A DNA stretch of 64,000 bases from the NCBI GenBank assembly GCA_947630135.1, contig CANRGH010000003.1, forward strand, positions 1 to 64,000. The letters are read 5' to 3'. This DNA comes from an uncultured Monoglobus sp. (lineage in GTDB: Bacteria > Bacillota > Clostridia > Monoglobales > Monoglobaceae). Position 1 is the first letter of the stretch; each line of letters starts with the position of its first letter. The notes below the pieces were generated by a model. The model saw nothing but the letters and a program-made list of their open reading frames with translations, ran no database searches and was not told where the DNA came from. Made by a program: the position numbers and the translations under genes. Positions 1 through 8,860 of the stretch are shown piece by piece.

Positions 1-1024
1 TTCAACTCACACGCCTCTGCGAGGCGTGACCATACCTTTGTTTACACAAGATAGGGATTTTGTTATTTCAACTCACACGCCTCTGCGAGGCGTGACCTCC
101 GTCCCTCGCGCTATGAGGAAGTTTGTTATTATTTCAACTCACACGCCTCTGCGAGGCGTGACCTGAGCCATTTGATTTGAATAACGATGAACAATTTATT
201 TCAACTCACACGCCTCTGCGAGGCGTGACGGCAACTGCAAGCAGCAGTTTTTCACTCGGCGAATTTCAACTCACACGCCTCTGCGAGGCGTGACCTTCTG
301 TATCGTTGATTTTGAAACGGCAAAGCCTTATTTCAACTCACACGCCTCTGCGAGGCGTGACCAGACACGAAAACAAGGAGCAGGAGCGATTCAAAATTTC
401 AACTCACACGCCTCTGCGAGGCGTGACCCCGGCGACACAAGTCTTTTATATTTTTCATACAATTTCAACTCACACGCCTCTGCGAGGCGTGACATAAGGA
501 TTTATACTATGGCTTCATGTCCAAAACAATTTCAACTCACACGCCTCTGCGAGGCGTGACTTTATCGCGTGGCAGACAATGATGAAGTTGAAAACATTTC
601 AACTCACACGCCTCTGCGAGGCGTGACACTGCATACAGCTTGGAACGGGTACGAACGGCAATATTTCAACTCACACGCCTCTGCGAGGCGTGACGCAATC
701 ATGGCCGGAGGTCAGTCGATTTGGCAATTTCAACTCACACGCCTCTGCGAGGCGTGACAATATGTGGCAAAAAAGCTGAACATCAAGGTTTCAATTTCAA
801 CTCACACGCCTCTGCGAGGCGTGACGCGCCGCACTCGCCGCAAAATAAAATTCCCGACAAATTTCAACTCACACGCCTCTGCGAGGCGTGACAGCAGCAG
901 CTCTTCTGCTGCCGCTCGGCAGGGCCATTTCAACTCACACGCCTCTGCGAGGCGTGACTCAAGGTGAACAATACCTTGATTTTATCCTGCAGATTTCAAC
1001 TCACACGCCTCTGCGAGGCGTGAC
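1..1024 (-). CRISPR. Type I-C CRISPR array, 16 repeats / 15 spacers in window
   Basis: Sixteen copies of a 32-nt repeat are visible, all identical by eye; the first is cut by the window edge and the last is 993-1024. Repeat starts are 65, 131, 198, 263, 330, 396, 462, 529, 596, 663, 727, 794, 861, 927 and 993. Spacers are 32-35 nt. Read on the minus strand the repeat begins GTCACGCC, has an 8-bp stem CACGCCTC/GAGGCGTG with a 3-nt loop, and ends with the 11-nt handle TGAGTTGAAAT. This matches the known type I-C pattern (GTCGC...GTTGAAAT), so crRNAs are read from 1024 towards 1, away from the cas genes. The array continues past the left edge. Short open frames across it are artefacts of the repeat. 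Confidence 0.99.
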
Positions 1025-1168
1025 CCTATATATTGTATAATATACGGATATTGCCTCGCAATATGGCGGACTTTTTTAAAATTTTAACATATTTTTATTG
1101 ATAAATCAAATATTTTTACCGGCGAACCTCATTGGAATTATAGTATTGTTTAAGGTTCGCCGCGCGTG
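1025..1168 (-). promoter_or_regulatory. CRISPR leader with promoter and two inverted repeats
   Basis: This AT-rich stretch lies between the end of cas2 and the leader-proximal repeat. A plausible minus-strand promoter is TTGATT (1104-1109), 17 bp, TAAAAT (1081-1086), with a start near 1074. A perfect inverted repeat ATATTGC-CTC-GCAATAT (1048-1064) sits 24 bp from the first repeat, and GGCGAACCT/AGGTTCGCC (1121-1129 / 1153-1161) forms a second, wider dyad just after cas2. Leaders commonly carry integration anchoring motifs for Cas1-Cas2; assigning the 1048-1064 dyad to that role is inference. The wider dyad may form a structure at the end of the cas transcript. Confidence 0.75.
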
Positions 1169-1459
1169 TTACAATATCAACGCGCCCTCCGGGTCGTAGG
1201 TCGATTTGGCACCTATATGCTCAACGCGTCTTTTCCAATTATTGCCGAGATAGTATATTCTGAGGCTGTCCTTATCGTTGTCAATAATTTTTTCAAGTCT
1301 GTCTTTCAGCTTCAGAAAGGTTGAATAATCAACATCAACCTCAAAAACCGAATTCTGCACACGCTGGCCATAGTTAAGACATTCCTTGGCGACCTTTCTG
1401 AGTCTTCGCTTTCCCGCGGAGTCGATCGTTGACACGTCATAGCTCACAACGCACATCAT
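1169..1459 (-). CDS. cas2: CRISPR-associated endonuclease Cas2
   Basis: A 96-residue protein of normal Cas2 length with the N-terminal beta-strand motif VVSYDVS, whose aspartate is the conserved metal-binding residue of the family. Cas2 dimers bridge two Cas1 dimers in the complex that inserts new spacers. The gene is the last of the cas operon, 12 bp after cas1, and is followed by the leader and array on the same strand, the usual type I-C order. The start has a gene-end-proximal purine-rich RBS. Nothing looks damaged, so adaptation is probably functional. Confidence 0.97.
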   Translation of the reverse strand: MMCVVSYDVSTIDSAGKRRLRKVAKECLNYGQRVQNSVFEVDVDYSTFLKLKDRLEKIIDNDKDSLRIYYLGNNWKRRVEHIGAKSTYDPEGALIL

Positions 1460-1471
1460 AATTTTGCTCTC

Positions 1472-2494
1472 CTATTTTACGATATAGCACGGATATTCCT
1501 CGATTTCGCCGCGGATATATTTCGCGAGCAGCATGCTTTGCGCGTACGGCAAAAGGCCAAGATCTATCTTTTGTTTAAGGTAGGGATGCACAATATCGGT
1601 GCGTTTTTTCTCCTGCCACTTTGAAAGTATCTTCTTTTTGCCGTCAATGTTAAGGAATACCGCTCCGCTGACCTGTGTTTCAAAGTCATCCGCGTTTAAT
1701 ATTTTCAGGTTGATCATAGTCAGAACAAATCGTTCTATAATGCAGCGGCTTTCTTCAACAAGATCACACGCGAGCGAAGCGCGGCCCGGACGAACGGAAT
1801 GATAAAATCCCATATAACTGTCAAGGCCCACGCTTTCAAGCGCTGAGGCATAGTCGTTTGTCCAGATCGTATACAAAAATGACAGAACGGCGTTTACCCT
1901 GTCAAGCGGAGGACGTTTCGTTCTCATTGAGAACTTAAAGTCATTCTTTTGGTGCAGTATCAAGCTGTCAAAAATATCAAAGTAGGCCTTTGCACCCTGC
2001 CCTTCTATCCCGAGAATTTCGTTTATATCTTGGGCTTCATACACGTTTTCTATGTATTGATCAAGCAGCTCGATGCAATGCGAAAGGCTGCCGTCGGAAT
2101 TTATTGACGGATAATCCTTCAGTGTTCGTTTCACGACGCTTCTCGTGTTTGCCATTTTGGCGGCGACCACATTCTGCCGCAGCAGCGCGGGAGGATCCGC
2201 GAATTGCTCAAACTGCGCTTTTCTCAGCAGTATATTGCCGTGCGCCGGCCCGTGAATGCTCGCGAGAAAACGGCCGTGAGGGGATATGAAGCTTATCGGA
2301 ATACCATACTCCGCGCATTTCCCCATTAAAGCGGGCGAGCATCCGAGGTAGCTGAAGCAGTAAACCGCCTCAATGTTTGAAAAAGGAAGTCTGAGCTTAA
2401 TTTCATTATCCTTCCTGCATACGATATTTTCTCCGTCAAGAGTGAGATATATATTCTCATCTGTTATATACAGTGAGTTCAAAAGCTTTCTCAT
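1472..2494 (-). CDS. cas1: CRISPR-associated integrase Cas1 (type I-C)
   Basis: A 340-residue protein, full length for type I-C Cas1. The C-terminal helical domain holds the metal-ligand set: a glutamate in ILGIEGQGAK, the histidine in MGFYHSVRPG and the acidic residues in LACDLVEESR. Cas1 with Cas2 catalyses spacer integration at the leader end of the array. The start codon overlaps the end of cas4 by 4 nt (ATGA type), indicating translational coupling. The N-terminal beta-rich domain (about residues 1-80) and the long helical domain are both present and uninterrupted. Confidence 0.98.
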   Translation of the reverse strand: MRKLLNSLYITDENIYLTLDGENIVCRKDNEIKLRLPFSNIEAVYCFSYLGCSPALMGKCAEYGIPISFISPHGRFLASIHGPAHGNILLRKAQFEQFADPPALLRQNVVAAKMANTRSVVKRTLKDYPSINSDGSLSHCIELLDQYIENVYEAQDINEILGIEGQGAKAYFDIFDSLILHQKNDFKFSMRTKRPPLDRVNAVLSFLYTIWTNDYASALESVGLDSYMGFYHSVRPGRASLACDLVEESRCIIERFVLTMINLKILNADDFETQVSGAVFLNIDGKKKILSKWQEKKRTDIVHPYLKQKIDLGLLPYAQSMLLAKYIRGEIEEYPCYIVK

Positions 2495-3138
2495 ACGCGC
2501 TCCTCCTTAACAAGATTACGAACAGTGTATTTTTTATTCTGAGGAATACAAACATTTTTCATTGAGCAGCCGCTGCACTTCTGCCCTTTGACCCGATCCG
2601 GTATCTTTCCGCTTTCAAGAACTTCGTTCATCTCAAAAAGCAGCTTTTGCAGCAAAGAATAGTATTTGTCATACTCCTCGTTAAGATCGAGCTTTACCCT
2701 GCGGTGCGTGTCGCCATAGTATATATATCCCGTGCTTTTGCATTTCCATATATGATCCGCGCAAAGCTTTTGCGCAAAGACCTGTATCGCGTCGGTTTCG
2801 TTTACTGTTCCGGAAGCGGGGCGGCGGGGCTTATACTCAACGATATTAACATTGAAATTGTCGTCGAGCTGCTCTATGTAAGCCCCGGTTTTGCTTCTTA
2901 TGAATTCAACACAGTCCGCTACGCCGTACAGATCGAGCTCGTCGTGATAAAGCGAGACCGAGCTGAGCTCGATTTTTTCTTTTGAATGACGCTCATGCAT
3001 ACCCGAATGGACGCGCTCGTGCATGATGTTCGCCTTCACGACAAAAGCGTTTTCCGCCCAGTCTTGGTTTAACTCGAGCAGCCCGAAGCGGCGCGGACAG
3101 TACATATAGTGTTGAATAGCGCGAATATTTATCATCAC
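2491..3138 (-). CDS. cas4: CRISPR-associated exonuclease Cas4 (RecB-like)
   Basis: A 215-residue RecB-family nuclease. The N-terminal cysteine lies in YMYCPRRF. The C-terminal cluster CSGCSMKNVC with the earlier cysteine fits the four-cysteine iron-sulfur site of Cas4. Nuclease residues are seen in YGVADCVEF and NIVEYKPRRP (the D...EYK signature) and the QVFAQKLCA motif. Cas4 trims prespacers and helps select those with a correct PAM, working with Cas1-Cas2. It overlaps cas7c upstream and cas1 downstream by 4 nt each, consistent with a coupled adaptation block. Confidence 0.97.
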   Translation of the reverse strand: MMINIRAIQHYMYCPRRFGLLELNQDWAENAFVVKANIMHERVHSGMHERHSKEKIELSSVSLYHDELDLYGVADCVEFIRSKTGAYIEQLDDNFNVNIVEYKPRRPASGTVNETDAIQVFAQKLCADHIWKCKSTGYIYYGDTHRRVKLDLNEEYDKYYSLLQKLLFEMNEVLESGKIPDRVKGQKCSGCSMKNVCIPQNKKYTVRNLVKEERV

Positions 3139-3998
3139 AGCTTTTCGATAAGAGTTACGCCCTCGGGCATATCTTTGTCAACGGCGATCTCGTAATCCTC
3201 ATAATTTCTCGGGCACTCAATTCCGGCTTTCTTCTGGATCGTTATCTTATCAAACAAAACATGCGACGGAGCGTTTCCGAGTGGGCTTTCATGCTTGAAT
3301 ATCAGGAGCTTTCTCATGCACATTTTGCCGCGCGCCGCGCTGTGATCATGCTCGAACATATTGATTATTGCAGTCCAGAGCAGCTCAAGATCATCTTCCG
3401 ATAAACTCGTGACCTTCTGCGCGAGCATTGCCGACACATAACCCTCGGCCTTGTAGAGGCCATAAGGTACAATGTTCTTTTTTCCCATTTCGGTCTCGCC
3501 GCTTTTCATCCTGTCATTTGTTGTTTTTGCCTGTCTTGTGATCGTAATATCCTGAGTATATACCGGATCAACGCTTCTGGCGAAGTTGATCTGGACCGGG
3601 CCGCGAACGATGCCGCACGGATCTTCGCCTGTGTTCATTACCGCGCCGAACGCGCGGACATCAAAGTAGTTTTTGCACATATAATCGCGCGCCTGTCTGA
3701 CATCATCGGCGTTTTTGCCCTTTTGTCCTGTCTTAAGGCCTTCGGCTTCATATGCTTCGGTAAATTTGGAATTGAGCGACCTATCCGATTTTATCAGTAT
3801 ATTGTACCCCGGCTCGCCTTCCTTGCACAGCTCGACAAAATTACGTATTTTTCTCTTTAAGCAAACATCTGTGACTATGCCGTGCGTTGTTTCCGGATCA
3901 ACTCTCGGCATATTGCCCGCGTCCGGATCACCGTTGGGATTTCCGTTTTCAACGTCAAAAATCATTATAAACTCGTATCTGTTATTAATTGCTTTCAT
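3135..3998 (-). CDS. cas7c: Cascade backbone protein Cas7c (Csd2)
   Basis: A 287-residue Csd2-type Cas7. The N-terminus RYEFIMIFDVENGNPNGDPD is the signature glycine/asparagine-rich strand and loop of the family. Copies of this protein polymerise along the crRNA spacer and form the Cascade backbone. I place the start at the ATG at 3998, just 3' of the cas8c stop and behind AAGGAGAG; a longer in-frame reading to 4055 would run into cas8c and has no RBS of its own. It lies between cas8c and cas4, the standard I-C position. Confidence 0.97.
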   Translation of the reverse strand: MKAINNRYEFIMIFDVENGNPNGDPDAGNMPRVDPETTHGIVTDVCLKRKIRNFVELCKEGEPGYNILIKSDRSLNSKFTEAYEAEGLKTGQKGKNADDVRQARDYMCKNYFDVRAFGAVMNTGEDPCGIVRGPVQINFARSVDPVYTQDITITRQAKTTNDRMKSGETEMGKKNIVPYGLYKAEGYVSAMLAQKVTSLSEDDLELLWTAIINMFEHDHSAARGKMCMRKLLIFKHESPLGNAPSHVLFDKITIQKKAGIECPRNYEDYEIAVDKDMPEGVTLIEKL

Positions 3999-3999
3999 T

Positions 4000-5814
4000 T
4001 TACATCTCTCCTTCTGTATTATTATTTTCGTTATTTTTATCTTTGAAAAAATCATGCCGCTGCTGATAGTAACCTATTATAAATCTGCCTTGGTCCTGCA
4101 GTGACAGCGTTGACGGAAATTCGGTTCCGAGCATGTCAATGATCTCGCCCATAAGTTTATTGTAATATATCGCACTTCCTGTTTTTTTGCCGGACTTACA
4201 TTTTTTAAGATGATTTTGAGCCAATTCTATCAGTCTCGGTAATACCAACATAGGTCTCGAGCACGCTGAAGAAAAATATGAATCCTTTATTGTTTTGTTA
4301 AGATCAGTATCCGCGGCGATCTTCTGGATGCGCTCGAGGACCGCGAACAGCCTTCCGCATAAATATGCTTCGTTTGTGTTTGTTTTGTCAAGTGCCACTT
4401 TAATTTCCTCCTCTTTTTGGTTTAATCTTAAATTTCTGTTTATATAAGCCTTTAATATTCCTGCCCGTACATAATTTATTATTTTATCTGTTTTGACTCT
4501 TCTGACTATTATTTCAAGCAGAGTATCGGGGTACCGCGTTCCGTTCAGTATAGCTCCGAAAACCGCCGCTATGACTGGTGCGGGCGTTTTTTCGTTTTGG
4601 TTTTTCGGTGACTTCATTTCATAAAGCATGCGCCAAATTGAAATTTGTTTTTTGGAGCCGTCGATCAGCATATCAGCCTGATGCCTGGCGGTGTTGGTAA
4701 AGATATCTCCGTATTTGTTGCGGTATATAAATTTCTGCGCGATCCTGGAGCTGTTCGGCGCAAGCCCCGTCACATAGAACATAACGTTTTCATCAAAATC
4801 CGCGGTCGATAAATCAACTTTTCTACCTTCGCTCAATGCATTTACGGCATTTGCGATCATTTCATTTACCTCAGACGCATCGGCTTTATCATCTTCAAGT
4901 CCGAACAAACTCATAAACGCATCGGTTTCCGCGCTGTCATCATTTGACATAGCCCAGAATACGACGGTTAGTTCCTCCAGATACATATGATGTTTCGGTT
5001 CTCTTATGAGAATATTCAGTGCTTCGGTGTAACGTTTCATAACATCTATGGATATCGAGCCGTTATATGACTGTTTTTTCCCGTATGATTCAAAAGCCGA
5101 ATTTTTAAAGCTCACAAGAAGTCCGCCCGAGGCTTGTCCGCCGAGAATTCCTTTTATTTTATCATGTATTCTTGCCATTTCAGACGGTTTGCCCGTCACC
5201 GCACATATGCCGTCAAATTTTTGATCGCCGTTGTTTGTGCTTGTTTTGACCTTTTGCATTATTTCACCGTTTTCGGAATGCAGGGTAATTTCCGGATGTC
5301 CGTCAAGGCAAAAGATAAAATACGCGCCGGAATATTCTTTGGCAATGTTCAAAAGATGCGAATTTTCTGTCTCATTCTCGGGCGCCCAGTTTTTGATAAA
5401 ATTCCTGTATGCCGTCACAATATCGGATGTCATATCCTCGGTGAATTGCAGATTATCTTCGGCAAAGCACTTGTGTGATTTTTTCGCCTTATCGGTCCTG
5501 TCCTCGGGAGTGAATATGTTTGATTGCTTATCATAATTCAAACCGAAAATATACAGCGGGCGATGCTCTATTATGTTCGCGTCGATCCCGGATTTCTGGG
5601 TCCGCTCGGGCAAAACTGCCTCAATGGGCATAAGCTTTGTTTTGCCGTTTTTATCGGGCGGCCCCTCTTTGCGCACATCTATAATATCGCTTATTGTTCC
5701 GTCGGGTCTAAGCATAATCATATGAGTGATTTTTTGCGATGAAGTTCCCGGCTGCGCGACCTCTCCCGCGTCGGCTAAAATATCGTAATAATCATTGAGC
5801 GCACTTATCAGCAT
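4000..5814 (-). CDS. cas8c: Cascade large subunit Cas8c (Csd1)
   Basis: A 604-residue Csd1-type large subunit that recognises the PAM and stabilises the R-loop in type I-C Cascade. The start is the ATG at 5814, giving MLISALNDYYDI, which overlaps the cas5c stop region by 7 nt; the reading frame is open further upstream but there it only shadows cas5c. The protein carries typical Csd1 segments such as the N-terminal small domain and the long helical C-terminal half. In many I-C systems an internal start within cas8c also makes a small subunit (Cas11c), so an internal RBS near the 3' third is worth looking for. Confidence 0.95.
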   Translation of the reverse strand: MLISALNDYYDILADAGEVAQPGTSSQKITHMIMLRPDGTISDIIDVRKEGPPDKNGKTKLMPIEAVLPERTQKSGIDANIIEHRPLYIFGLNYDKQSNIFTPEDRTDKAKKSHKCFAEDNLQFTEDMTSDIVTAYRNFIKNWAPENETENSHLLNIAKEYSGAYFIFCLDGHPEITLHSENGEIMQKVKTSTNNGDQKFDGICAVTGKPSEMARIHDKIKGILGGQASGGLLVSFKNSAFESYGKKQSYNGSISIDVMKRYTEALNILIREPKHHMYLEELTVVFWAMSNDDSAETDAFMSLFGLEDDKADASEVNEMIANAVNALSEGRKVDLSTADFDENVMFYVTGLAPNSSRIAQKFIYRNKYGDIFTNTARHQADMLIDGSKKQISIWRMLYEMKSPKNQNEKTPAPVIAAVFGAILNGTRYPDTLLEIIVRRVKTDKIINYVRAGILKAYINRNLRLNQKEEEIKVALDKTNTNEAYLCGRLFAVLERIQKIAADTDLNKTIKDSYFSSACSRPMLVLPRLIELAQNHLKKCKSGKKTGSAIYYNKLMGEIIDMLGTEFPSTLSLQDQGRFIIGYYQQRHDFFKDKNNENNNTEGEM

Positions 5815-6530
5815 TTCATCATCTCCTTGTATTTCGCGATGTCTATCACTCCGTCGATCATGTGTGGGCGGTAAAATACCGCGTCGGCCTTGTCGGAAAA
5901 CTTGCGGGCTTCCCAATCGTTGTCTTTCGGAATGCCGCCGTCTCGGAATTTCATGTGATAGAGCATAAAGCCGAGATCGGTGTCGCCTTTTAATTTGTCG
6001 GATACCCGTTCTGTCGGGAACTCGTCCACAAGCTCGATTTTTTTTACCGCGAACTCGCTGCATCCCAAAACCGGCTGTCTGAAATGCTGACCCTTTTTTA
6101 ACCTGCGGAGCATGATGTTATAGTGCTTTTCCTCGCTTTCGTCGTCATGCTCGCTCCTGATCCCGGTGAGTTCAAAATGAAATTCCACGCCGTACAGAAC
6201 GTCTTTAAGGACCATGCTGCCGCGCTGGCTAATGCTATCCTTGGTATAGATCTCCGCTCGCGGCTTGCCGTCCTTCATCTGCTTTTTCACATTTGAGAAA
6301 CTCACCTTGTCCTTAACCTCGTTGCGGCGAATGTTGACAAACTTAATAGGATTGAATACTATTATCTTGTCCACCACGATCCGCAGCGCAGGCTTCCAAT
6401 AAATGCTTTTAATAAGCCCTTCCATAGCTCCGGGCGTCGGCACGTCATAGCTCACCCTTTCGGTTTTCATCTCCGGCCGCGTGAAACACGCGTAATCGCC
6501 GCTTACCATAATTTTAAAACCGTATCCCAT
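5808..6530 (-). CDS. cas5c: crRNA-processing endoribonuclease Cas5c (Cas5d)
   Basis: A 240-residue Cas5d protein. In type I-C, which lacks Cas6, this protein cuts pre-crRNA at the base of the repeat stem and stays on the 11-nt 5' handle. The N-terminal RAMP strand (VSGDYACFTRPE) and the segment IYWKPALRIVVDKI followed by NIRRNEV are characteristic. Its predicted product handle TGAGTTGAAAT is seen in every repeat of the array and exactly in one repeat of the mini-CRISPR near 8918. It starts 11 bp after cas3 and overlaps cas8c by 7 nt. Confidence 0.96.
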   Translation of the reverse strand: MGYGFKIMVSGDYACFTRPEMKTERVSYDVPTPGAMEGLIKSIYWKPALRIVVDKIIVFNPIKFVNIRRNEVKDKVSFSNVKKQMKDGKPRAEIYTKDSISQRGSMVLKDVLYGVEFHFELTGIRSEHDDESEEKHYNIMLRRLKKGQHFRQPVLGCSEFAVKKIELVDEFPTERVSDKLKGDTDLGFMLYHMKFRDGGIPKDNDWEARKFSDKADAVFYRPHMIDGVIDIAKYKEMMKC

Positions 6531-6541
6531 ATCGTCCTCCT

Positions 6542-8719
6542 TTATATGATTAAATTAAATTCTTTTTTTATATCAAGCCCGGTCTCCTTGCTGTAATATT
6601 CGGGAGCGGAAAGCATATAAATATTGCCGTATAAATTTTGTACTGTTCCGCTCTCGACCATATAATCAAATTCATATTTGTTGACCGAAGCGCAGTATCG
6701 CTGCAGCTTTCTCATTGCCGAGCGTGCGCCGTATTTTAAGGATTTTATAAGCTCGGCGTTTTCCTCGCACGGGATAACTATGCCGACAGTTTCCTTTTCG
6801 ATAAACTTAAACCTCTGCGCGTAAGACCTGAAAGGAATCCCGGACACTCTCATATCTCCGCCCATCATCTCGGTTATTGAGTTGGTTTCGATCTCTTTGT
6901 CCGAAACGGCGAATATTCTGTCATAATACTCCTGCACCGCCTTTTGGGAAGAAATGTTTTCAAATTCCTCAAAAAGCTTTCTTGTTATGTTTGCTTTGAC
7001 TGCGATCTCTCTGTGCAAAGGTCCGAGTTCAAACACAAATACGTTTCCGGAGTTCATTCTGCCCTCGCGGTTGCAGCGCCCGCCGGATTGCACTATGTTA
7101 TCAAGCCCCGCGATCTCGCGGAATACCGATTTGAAGTCAAGGTCCACGCCCGCCTCGATAAGCGAGGTCGATATCACGACAGTTTTTCTTCCGTTATCAA
7201 GGCTCGCTCGTATTCTGCTTATGGTATCAGACCTGTCAAGAGGCGTCATGTAAGTTGATAAGTGGTATACCTCGTGATCTGCCGAGGTTTTGCATATATT
7301 GTAAAGTTCTCTCGCCGTGCTTTTTTTGTTGACTATCACCAGTGCGTTTTCCTGCTCGAGCGCTTTTTCCGCTATGGAGCCTAAATCGTTTTGCCCGATA
7401 TATTGATATTTGCATTTATCGAAAATTCCGAAAAGACGCTTGTCCTTAACCGCGTATTCAATCGTGCTTTGCGGAATAAATTTTTCGGCAAAGCGTGTGT
7501 AGTCGGGCATTGTCGCAGACATCAGAATAGCGGTGGAGTGAAGATACTTTGTGATATATCCTATCCCGCGCAGACACGGCTGGATATATTCAACGGGCAG
7601 AGCGTGTATCTCGTCGAAAACAAGCACGCTCTCGGCGAGATTATGCAGCTTTCTGAGCCTGCTGCTCTTGTTGTGGTAGAGCGACTCGAAAAACTGCACG
7701 TTGGTGGTTATTATCAAAGGCGCGTCATAGTTTTCGCAAGCCTTTTTTAATTTCTCGTTCGTTATTCCGCTCTCGTCGGCTGCCTTCTCGGGATCGTCAA
7801 AGTCATAATTTGAATGGTGCTGCAAGACAGGCAGAGAGCTTCCGAATATATTTTCAAAGACTTCCGCCGTCTGCTCAATTATGCTTGTGTACGGCATAAT
7901 GTAAACGATCCTCTTTTTGTCTTTTTTGATCGCCAGCTGCAGAGCCGCTTTTATGCTGCAGAGAGTTTTTCCGCTGCCGGTGGGCATGTCGAGCATGTAT
8001 ATATCAGCGTCGCCGTTTTCCACGCAGTCATATACTTGGCTTTGAATGACGCTCCGCACATTTTGCAGAGCGGTTTCGCATTTAAATCCGTCAAGCTTCG
8101 CGCAGACCTTTTTATATGCGGCGATAATATCACCGTCAAGGCCACGTTCGGTATCGGGAGCGCAAAATCGCTCGGTGTCTATGAAGTCGGCGTCAGTGAG
8201 GCAGGAGTAAAAATACCTCGTAAAAAATGAGTAAGCCTCAATCCTCTCCTTATTATCCGGCAATTTTTTTAACTCTTCAAACAAAAAATCGTCCGGGAAC
8301 CAATCGCCGATTTCTTTATCAAATTCGGAGCAGTCATATAGCTCTCTTTTCAACATGCCGTTCAGAGTCGACTGTTCGGGATTGTCGTTTCGCACGCCTC
8401 CGTCCGGCAATCCCGCGTGATGACCGCAAATGCAATAGGCAAGCATATCGGCATATGATGTTTTGCAGTTATTTTTAATGCGCGATGCTCCGAAACGCGC
8501 GTGCTCGACCTTTTGACCCGAGCCCCTGATATATCTCTGAAACTTGGGCGAGTACTTCCCCAAGTCGTGATAAAGGCCGCAGCAGCGCGCAATATCCTTA
8601 AACTCGGTCACTGCGTTTTCGGCGCTTAGCTCCGCTGTTTGTTCAAGATGTTCCTTAACGCTCTGCACCCTGCCGTCATCTGCCGTGTGCGCTATGTAAG
8701 TATTGGAATCTTCAGACAT
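6542..8719 (-). CDS. cas3: CRISPR-associated helicase-nuclease Cas3 (HD fused)
   Basis: A 725-residue single-chain Cas3, the translocating helicase-nuclease recruited by target-bound Cascade. The HD nuclease domain shows HD at residues 51-52 and a His pair at 100-101. The SF2 helicase shows Walker A MPTGSGKT (245-252), DEIH in place of DEAH (369-372) and SAT (401-403). It is the first gene of the operon. Its ATG is preceded by AGAGGAG. The predicted mRNA leader is only about 41 nt, and it contains the match to the spacer of the nearby mini-CRISPR. Confidence 0.98.
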   Translation of the reverse strand: MSEDSNTYIAHTADDGRVQSVKEHLEQTAELSAENAVTEFKDIARCCGLYHDLGKYSPKFQRYIRGSGQKVEHARFGASRIKNNCKTSYADMLAYCICGHHAGLPDGGVRNDNPEQSTLNGMLKRELYDCSEFDKEIGDWFPDDFLFEELKKLPDNKERIEAYSFFTRYFYSCLTDADFIDTERFCAPDTERGLDGDIIAAYKKVCAKLDGFKCETALQNVRSVIQSQVYDCVENGDADIYMLDMPTGSGKTLCSIKAALQLAIKKDKKRIVYIMPYTSIIEQTAEVFENIFGSSLPVLQHHSNYDFDDPEKAADESGITNEKLKKACENYDAPLIITTNVQFFESLYHNKSSRLRKLHNLAESVLVFDEIHALPVEYIQPCLRGIGYITKYLHSTAILMSATMPDYTRFAEKFIPQSTIEYAVKDKRLFGIFDKCKYQYIGQNDLGSIAEKALEQENALVIVNKKSTARELYNICKTSADHEVYHLSTYMTPLDRSDTISRIRASLDNGRKTVVISTSLIEAGVDLDFKSVFREIAGLDNIVQSGGRCNREGRMNSGNVFVFELGPLHREIAVKANITRKLFEEFENISSQKAVQEYYDRIFAVSDKEIETNSITEMMGGDMRVSGIPFRSYAQRFKFIEKETVGIVIPCEENAELIKSLKYGARSAMRKLQRYCASVNKYEFDYMVESGTVQNLYGNIYMLSAPEYYSKETGLDIKKEFNLII

Positions 8720-8733
8720 TGTTTATTTCTCCT

Positions 8734-8753
8734 CTCTTTAGAAATTAATATGT
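8734..8753 (+). promoter_or_regulatory. Predicted target of the mini-CRISPR guide in the cas3 leader
   Basis: The plus strand reads CTC at 8734-8736 and then TTTAGAAATTA at 8737-8747. The mini-CRISPR spacer (minus strand, 8917 to 8897) starts with the same 11 bases, differs at position 12, matches again at 13-17 (8749-8753) and differs from 18 on. Position 12 is one of the every-sixth bases that type I effectors flip out and do not read. CTC, from memory, is an accepted weaker I-C PAM besides TTC. The site lies about +8 to +24 from the predicted cas3 start and abuts the Shine-Dalgarno sequence. Confidence 0.8.
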
Positions 8754-8766
8754 AAAATGTAAATTA

Positions 8767-8795
8767 ATAGTAGCACAGTTATTATATTATGTCAA
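8767..8795 (-). promoter_or_regulatory. Promoter of the cas operon
   Basis: Minus-strand TTGACA (8790-8795), 17-bp spacer, TACTAT (8767-8772). Predicted start near 8760, giving a 41-nt leader to the cas3 ATG. No other promoter is obvious inside the tightly overlapping operon. Confidence 0.85.
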
Positions 8796-8860
8796 GTCCT
8801 TTTTTTAAAAAATTTTATTATATTTCCCATAGGTCTGTTTTACTTGATAAATAACATGAA

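Noticed and set aside
290-967. Open frames with the repeated peptide NFNSHASARRD / ISTHTPLRGVT
   Set aside because: They are translations of the CRISPR repeat in several frames; no RBS and no protein-like composition.
4000-6063. Cas8c starting at 6063 and Cas7c starting at 4055
   Set aside because: The extra N-terminal parts are out-of-frame shadows of the upstream genes; proper RBS and family starts are at 5814 and 3998.
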